Source: an uncultured Clostridia bacterium
GTDB taxonomy: Bacteria > Bacillota > Clostridia > Christensenellales > UBA1242
Assembly: GCA_937914725.1 (NCBI GenBank)
Contig: CALDMJ010000091.1
Span: forward strand, 1 to 10,829
DNA: 10,829 nucleotides
Direction: 5' to 3'
Shown piece by piece: positions 7,589 to 10,829 of this stretch. Below the pieces are notes generated by a model. It saw only the letters and a program-made list of their open reading frames with translations. It did not search any database and was not told where the DNA came from. The position numbers were made by a program, and so were the translations under genes. How positions within the stretch are numbered: position 1 is the stretch's first letter; the number at the start of each line of letters is the position of its first letter.

Positions 7589-7627
7589 AAAAAAAACGAA
7601 TTTTTGAAGTAAAAATTCGTTTTTTTT
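7589..7627 (-). terminator. Bidirectional terminator of the 7650-8146 gene
   Basis: A perfect 17-bp stem (7589-7605 with 7611-7627) has core CGAATTTTT/AAAAATTCG, a 5-nt loop and eight A/T residues at each outer end. On the minus strand it lies 22 bases past the stop codon at 7650. Confidence 0.85.
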
Positions 7628-7649
7628 AGAAAAATTGATATAATATCGT

Positions 7650-8146
7650 TTATTTTATTGTTATTTCATCATCCTTTTCGACAAATTTGCATTGGTGATA
7701 GTTTTTCGTTTTCAAACTTTGTTGCTCAAAACATTTTTTGACTTTATTTATATTTTCTCGAACTTCAATATTTTCTGGATAGACTCCAAATTCTTCTAAA
7801 AAATCAAATCTTTTGCGAATGCCGATTTCTTGTAATTTACTTGCGATTGAAAAAGTTTCATCCGTAGAATTAAAAATATAGGTCAAAATTTCGTAAAGAG
7901 CGGAATTAAAATATTTCAGTTCGCAACTTGAAATAAAATCAAGATATGCCGATTCATCTTTATATTGTTTCATATTTTTTAATTCATAAATATTTTGATT
8001 TGCGCCGATATCATAAAATGCATTTTTAAAATTTGCAAAAACCCGTTGATTTTGACGACAAACAAGGCTGCTAAACAATTTATATTTTTTTTAAAAATTT
8101 CTCGTTGAATAATTCTTTCTTTTTCTTTCTTTAAAATTGCATCCAT
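7650..8146 (-). CDS. Uncharacterised protein with an apparent frameshift at an A8 run
   Basis: I do not recognise this family. The open frame from 8078 (TTG) gives 142 aa with no ribosome site, and a stop lies just upstream. A well-formed start exists further up in another frame: promoter at 8170-8198, AAAGGTG at 8152-8158, and ATG at 8146 coding MDAILKKEKERIIQREIFKK. A -1 shift (or one extra A) in the eight-A run at 8085-8092 joins the two parts into one product of about 165 aa. Without the shift, the upstream frame ends after about 55 codons. The protein is soluble-looking, rich in Lys, Glu and aromatic residues, with an N-terminal charged helix and no membrane segment. It has its own promoter and terminator, so it is likely monocistronic. 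It could be a pseudogene, a slippage-expressed gene or a sequencing error. Confidence 0.55.
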
Positions 8147-8169
8147 TTTTTCACCTTTGTTATAATTTT

Positions 8170-8198
8170 AGTATACACCAACAAACTTTATTTGTCAA
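8170..8198 (-). promoter_or_regulatory. Strong promoter of the 7650-8146 gene
   Basis: On the minus strand a perfect TTGACA (8193-8198) and TATACT (8170-8175) are 17 bp apart. Transcription would start near 8163, giving a leader of about 17 nt with AAAGGTG placed 5 nt before the ATG at 8146. This is the main evidence that the gene starts at 8146 and not at the TTG at 8078. Confidence 0.75.
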
Positions 8199-8321
8199 TA
8201 TTGAAAATTAATTTTGAATGCTTATTTTATAATAATTAGAAATACAAAAAACAATATATTTTAGTTGCAACAAAAGCAGTGAATAAATATTATTTTTTCA
8301 AAAAATTTTGAAAAAATAATG

Positions 8322-8358
8322 AAAAAACACGAAAAAATGCATTTTTTTCGTGTTTTTT
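8322..8358. terminator. Bidirectional Rho-independent terminator
   Basis: AAAAAACACGAAAAAA (8322-8337) pairs perfectly with 8343-8358 around a 5-nt loop, leaving T-rich tails in both directions. A second palindrome lies beside it at 8293-8316. On the minus strand it would stop read-through from the dnaA side before the promoter at 8170-8198. Confidence 0.8.
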
Positions 8359-8367
8359 AGTGATTTT

Positions 8368-8496
8368 TTATGTTTTTTTGTTGTCTCGTCTTATCGCGCC
8401 CCCAAAACTCAAGTTTGCAAAAAGTACAAAAATTGCTAACCCGCAAAGTGCTTCAAATGTAGCAAAGAGTGCGCCCTCACACAAAAAAACAAGCAA
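8368..8496 (-). CDS. Possible small membrane protein or gene remnant
   Basis: A 42-codon minus-strand frame from TTG at 8496 to TAA at 8368 codes a very hydrophobic peptide. It includes CEGALFATFEAL and GLAIFVLFANLSFGGA and ends in a basic RRDNKKT tail, as in a single-span inner-membrane protein. Its 5' end lies inside a terminator stem, there is no ribosome site, and the initiation codon is unconvincing. It may be the decayed 3' end of a membrane-protein gene, or chance. Confidence 0.2.
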   Translation of the reverse strand: MLVFLCEGALFATFEALCGLAIFVLFANLSFGGAIRRDNKKT

Positions 8497-8520
8497 AAAT
8501 ATTTTTTATTGCTTGTTTTT
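8483..8520 (-). terminator. Terminator downstream of dnaA
   Basis: AAAAACAAGCAA (8485-8496) pairs with TTGCTTGTTTTT (8509-8520) around a 12-nt AT loop. On the minus strand the stem ends in seven T residues (plus-strand A at 8483-8489). It is the first hairpin with a T run after the dnaA stop codon, beyond the hairpin-repeat array. It should also work on the plus strand. Confidence 0.75.
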
Positions 8521-8574
8521 AGGTATATTATTTTTTTACCATGCTACCGCGCGAAAAAAACTGTAATTAAAAGC

Positions 8575-8736
8575 ATCGGCTTGCCGTCCAGCAAAGTAGC
8601 TTAGTCGCACCCACCAGTATCTGCGGCTGTGCGCCATCGCACCGAGCGATTAAGCGCATAGAAAGTAAAGCAGCCTGCCGTCAACCTAAGTTACTTATGC
8701 GCCCCCACCAGTATCTGCGGCTGTGCGCCATCGCAC
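8575..8736 (-). repeat. Two hairpin-repeat units of 94 bp downstream of dnaA
   Basis: Read on the minus strand, each unit is a GTGCG-ATGG-CGCAC hairpin, then the core GCCGCAGATACTGGTGGG, a variable stretch and GACGGC. A 33-bp block is identical at 8610-8642 and 8704-8736, and the GACGGC blocks (plus-strand 8583-8588 and 8677-8682) are also 94 bp apart. The first hairpin shares its first base with the last base of the dnaA stop codon. The variable part has the ACTTTCTAT tract seen in the plus-strand copies. Confidence 0.9.
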
Positions 8737-10091
8737 TACTCAAGCATAGCTTTGAGGTCGTTGACAGCAACGCTAACACTAGTCTTGTTTTTGACCATTT
8801 CCTCAATCTTGTCACGGGAGTGAATGATTGTCGTGTGGTCGCGCCCGCCAAAGATTTCGCCAATAGTCGTAAGCGGCAAATCCATCATCTCAGTGATGAG
8901 ATAAACGCAAATCTGGCGCGCGGTGACAATTTCTTTTGTCTTTTTCTTCCCAATAAGGTCGTCTTTCGTAACATTGAAGTAGCCACAAACGACGTTTATG
9001 ATACGGTCAGTGCTTAGAGATTCTTTGTTTGTTTCAAGATAATTTTTGAGGGCCTCTTGCGCGTCATCGACTGTCGCAAGTGTTTTACCCAAAAGGGAAC
9101 TAAAGAAAATCACTTTTGAAAGGAAACCTTCCATTTCACGTATGTTGGTATCGACACGTTCCGCAATGAACTTGATTGCGTCTTTTTCGATGTTGTAGTT
9201 TTCAATAGCAGCTTTTTTTTCCAAAATCGCGATTCTAGTTTCAAGGTCAGGTTTTTGAATATCCTGAATGAGTCCGCTAGCGAATCGTGATTTTAGTCTA
9301 TCCTCTAGCGCTGAGATTTCGCGTGGAGGGCGGTCAGAGCTAATGATGATTTGCTTATTTTTTTGATAAAGGTCATTGAATGTGTGGAAAAATTCTTCCT
9401 GCAACGCGCGTTTTTCGGAAATGAACTGGACGTCATCTACCATTAGGACATCGACATTGCGGTATTTTTCTCTAAAATTTGTGATAATTGTGTCATTGGA
9501 TGAATTGAACTTGAGCGCATATACATAGTCATTGATAAAGTTTTCACACGTAACATACACGATTTTCTTATCTTTGAGGTTGTTTTTTATGTAATTGCCG
9601 ATTGCGTGAAGCAAGTGCGTTTTGCCGAGCCCGACGCCACCATAGATGAACAGCGGGTTAAAACGCATTGCAGGATTTTCGGCCACTGCTCTACACGCAG
9701 TGTACACAAATTGGTTGCTTTTCCCGACGACAAAGTTGTCAAAGGTGTATTTGGGATTAAAGTTATCCAAGGTGTTTTGCGTGGCGGCTTGCTGAATTTC
9801 TTCCTCAAACGGTTTATTATACTTCAAGTATTCTTCTTTTTCCTCTGGAGTGAACAGTTCAAAGCCGATGACGTTGTCAAATTCGGCAGTTATCGCATTC
9901 AAGAGTGCGTCTTTAAAGTTTTTGAGAACTTGACTTTTTGTGACGACGCTTGGCGCTGCCAAAATTATGGCGCCATCCTTCAAGTCGATGACTTCGAGCG
10001 GTTTTAACCACAAATCAAAACTTACGGCAGATATGTCTGTTGCCATTCTTGTTAGGACATTTTCCCAACCTTTCAAAATTTTATTATCCAT
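8736..10091 (-). CDS. dnaA: Chromosomal replication initiator protein DnaA
   Basis: This AAA+ ATPase binds DnaA boxes and melts the origin. At 451 aa it is full length. Domain I (residues about 1-85) is the self-association domain, and a short linker follows. Domain III has Walker A GGVGLGKTH at 151-159, Walker B DVLMVDD at 214-220, sensor 1 IIISSDRPP at 248-256, the arginine-finger region LKSRF at 266-270, and sensor 2 TNIREMEG at 315-322. Domain IV ends with the DNA-binding signature GGRDHTTIIHS at 415-425. The frame is open to 10139, but the promoter overlaps that extension and MDNKILKGWENVL is a typical DnaA start, so ATG at 10091 is chosen. It stands alone, with no dnaN behind it. Confidence 0.97.
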   Translation of the reverse strand: MDNKILKGWENVLTRMATDISAVSFDLWLKPLEVIDLKDGAIILAAPSVVTKSQVLKNFKDALLNAITAEFDNVIGFELFTPEEKEEYLKYNKPFEEEIQQAATQNTLDNFNPKYTFDNFVVGKSNQFVYTACRAVAENPAMRFNPLFIYGGVGLGKTHLLHAIGNYIKNNLKDKKIVYVTCENFINDYVYALKFNSSNDTIITNFREKYRNVDVLMVDDVQFISEKRALQEEFFHTFNDLYQKNKQIIISSDRPPREISALEDRLKSRFASGLIQDIQKPDLETRIAILEKKAAIENYNIEKDAIKFIAERVDTNIREMEGFLSKVIFFSSLLGKTLATVDDAQEALKNYLETNKESLSTDRIINVVCGYFNVTKDDLIGKKKTKEIVTARQICVYLITEMMDLPLTTIGEIFGGRDHTTIIHSRDKIEEMVKNKTSVSVAVNDLKAMLE

Positions 10092-10097
10092 ATTTCT

Positions 10098-10126
10098 AGT
10101 ATACCACCTTTCCCTCAATAAGTCAA
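10098..10126 (-). promoter_or_regulatory. dnaA promoter predicting a leaderless mRNA
   Basis: On the minus strand TTGACT (10121-10126), 17 bp, and an extended -10 TGGTATACT (hexamer at 10098-10103) are followed by exactly 6 bases before the ATG at 10091. The standard start site would be the A of the start codon. AAAGGTGG at 10104-10111 resembles a ribosome site, but it sits upstream of the -10 and 12 nt from the ATG. The hairpin-repeat array starts a few bases outside the -35. Confidence 0.7.
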
Positions 10127-10130
10127 GCGG

Positions 10131-10435
10131 CGGTGGCAAAGGCCACTGCTGCAGATACTTTCCCTACACACCACATACTGGTATGGACGGCAAGCCTCCA
10201 TTCTTTCTACTCACTCCCATTCTCAGTGGTAAAGGCCACTGCTGCAGATACTGGCGGGAAAGCCGCGGCTATAGGTACTGTCTCTACACGTCAATTGCCT
10301 TTACGGGCGGCATACCTTTACGCTGCTTAGTTTTTTTGTTCTCGGGTGCGGTGGCAAAGGCCACTGCTGGTGCGATAGCGCACTGCTGGTGGCAGACGCC
10401 ACTGGTGCAGGTACAATTTCTGCAGGCAAACAACT
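10131..10435 (+). repeat. Hairpin-repeat array upstream of dnaA
   Basis: Read on the plus strand, away from dnaA, hairpins are GTGGC-AAAG-GCCAC (10133-10146), GTGGT-AAAG-GCCAC (10226-10239), GCGG-GAAAG-CCGC (10254-10266), GTGGC-AAAG-GCCAC (10351-10364), GTGCG-ATAG-CGCAC (10370-10383) and GTGGC-AGAC-GCCAC (10389-10402). The long units repeat at about 93-97 bp, and the last three hairpins are tandem at exactly 19 bp. A 22-bp block starting AAAGGCCACTGCTGC is identical at 10138-10159 and 10231-10252. GACGGCAAGCC and TTTCTAC tracts follow as in the other arrays. A weak further copy (GGGGATAGCACGTGGCTAC) is near 10482. No gene is visible. Confidence 0.92.
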
Positions 10436-10569
10436 AAGTATGACGGCGCATTTTAGTGCTGTCTATTTTTTTTATGCTCGTTAGGGGATAGCACGTGGCT
10501 ACAAATTTTTGCGCTTTTACATATTATGCATTTTGTACTTAATGTTTAGTTAGTGTGCACGCGTGTATT

Positions 10570-10772
10570 AGTACTATATATATAGAAAGTACTTATATAT
10601 ACACGCTCATTATTAATTTAGTAGTTATTGTATTTAGTACGGACAATATAGAAAGTACTAATATATAAGTACGGACAATATAGAAAGTACTTTTAAGTTA
10701 GTACATACTATGTAGAAAAAAATTAATAATATTAATACATACTAATTTGTTAGTACTTTTAATATAAGTACT
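10570..10772. repeat. AT-rich AGTAC-bounded repeats upstream of dnaA
   Basis: A 24-bp element of form AGTAC-N14-GTACT occurs at 10570-10593, 10636-10659 and 10668-10691 (the last two identical), with a decayed copy from 10700. The spacing is 66, 32 and 32 bp. AGTACTT and AAGTACT at 10752-10772 form another palindrome. The first copy is enclosed by GCGTGTAT/ATACACGC arms (10561-10568 and 10599-10606). Its iteron-like, very AT-rich nature near dnaA is compatible with an origin or unwinding element, but no perfect DnaA box was found. Nothing else is recognised in 10440-10829. Confidence 0.6.
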
Positions 10773-10829
10773 TACTTTATATAATGTACACGTAATTTTT
10801 ATTACTTACTATGTATTACATACTTATAA

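Noticed and set aside
8360..8566. Plus-strand 68-codon open frame
   Set aside because: It runs through a terminator hairpin, has no ribosome site, and is largely antisense to a more protein-like minus-strand frame.
10133..10437. Plus-strand open frames of 65 and 165 codons over the dnaA upstream region
   Set aside because: They are created by the G/C-rich hairpin repeats. The residue pattern repeats with the DNA unit and no start signal is present.
1..10829. Circular element, suggested by ATGTATTACAT near both ends
   Set aside because: The shared string is only 11 bp, palindromic and AT-rich, which is too short to indicate a real overlap, and the gene set is chromosomal.
1..10829. CRISPR array
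   Set aside because: The repeats seen have variable hairpin stems and uneven spacing and lie outside any cas gene context. No constant repeat with unique spacers is present.

Overview
The window is an origin-proximal chromosomal segment of a low-GC bacterium, most likely Bacillota/Clostridia-like. This is inferred from the Soj/Spo0J-type ParA and ParB, perfect Bacillus-type parS sites, purine-rich Shine-Dalgarno sequences and AT-rich intergenic DNA. No marker fixes a genus. All recognised genes lie on the minus strand. Read in transcription order (high to low coordinate) they are dnaA, an unrecognised gene with an apparent frameshift, mnmE, mnmG, parA and parB, followed by a cluster of parS centromere sites.

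Layout by coordinate: 1-720 is AT-rich DNA with no gene seen. 726-1139 holds five perfect 16-bp parS palindromes and one degenerate site. 1146-1185 is the parB terminator. 1208-2901 is the parB/parA pair, with a 1-base overlap and an extended -10 promoter in front of parA. 2935-3465 is an intergenic stretch with a long inverted repeat and the mnmG terminator. 3466-5343 is mnmG, with a roughly 125-nt leader containing 30-bp tandem repeats and a stem-loop. 5590-5822, 7211-7455, 8575-8736 and 10131-10435 hold one family of hairpin-rich repeats that flank mnmE and dnaA. 5823-7175 is mnmE. 7650-8146 is the frameshifted unknown gene. 8736-10091 is dnaA. 10440-10829 is AT-rich and carries AGTAC-bounded repeats.

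The genes cover replication initiation (DnaA), origin segregation (ParA, ParB and parS) and tRNA wobble-uridine modification (the MnmE-MnmG pair). This is the classic origin-region set, but in an unusual arrangement: no dnaN follows dnaA, no rsmG lies between mnmG and parA, and dnaA is co-directional with mnmE/mnmG.

The least explained content is in the spacers. A family of repeats of about 95 bp is built from small hairpins whose 5-bp stems change in a compensatory way while the loop and following core stay similar. The arrays start directly at the stop codons of dnaA and mnmE and directly outside their -35 boxes, and they read away from the gene on both sides. The dnaA and mnmE promoters also sit so close to the start codon that both mRNAs should be leaderless or nearly so. 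The parS cluster is dense, and its site spacing is close to multiples of 20 bp.
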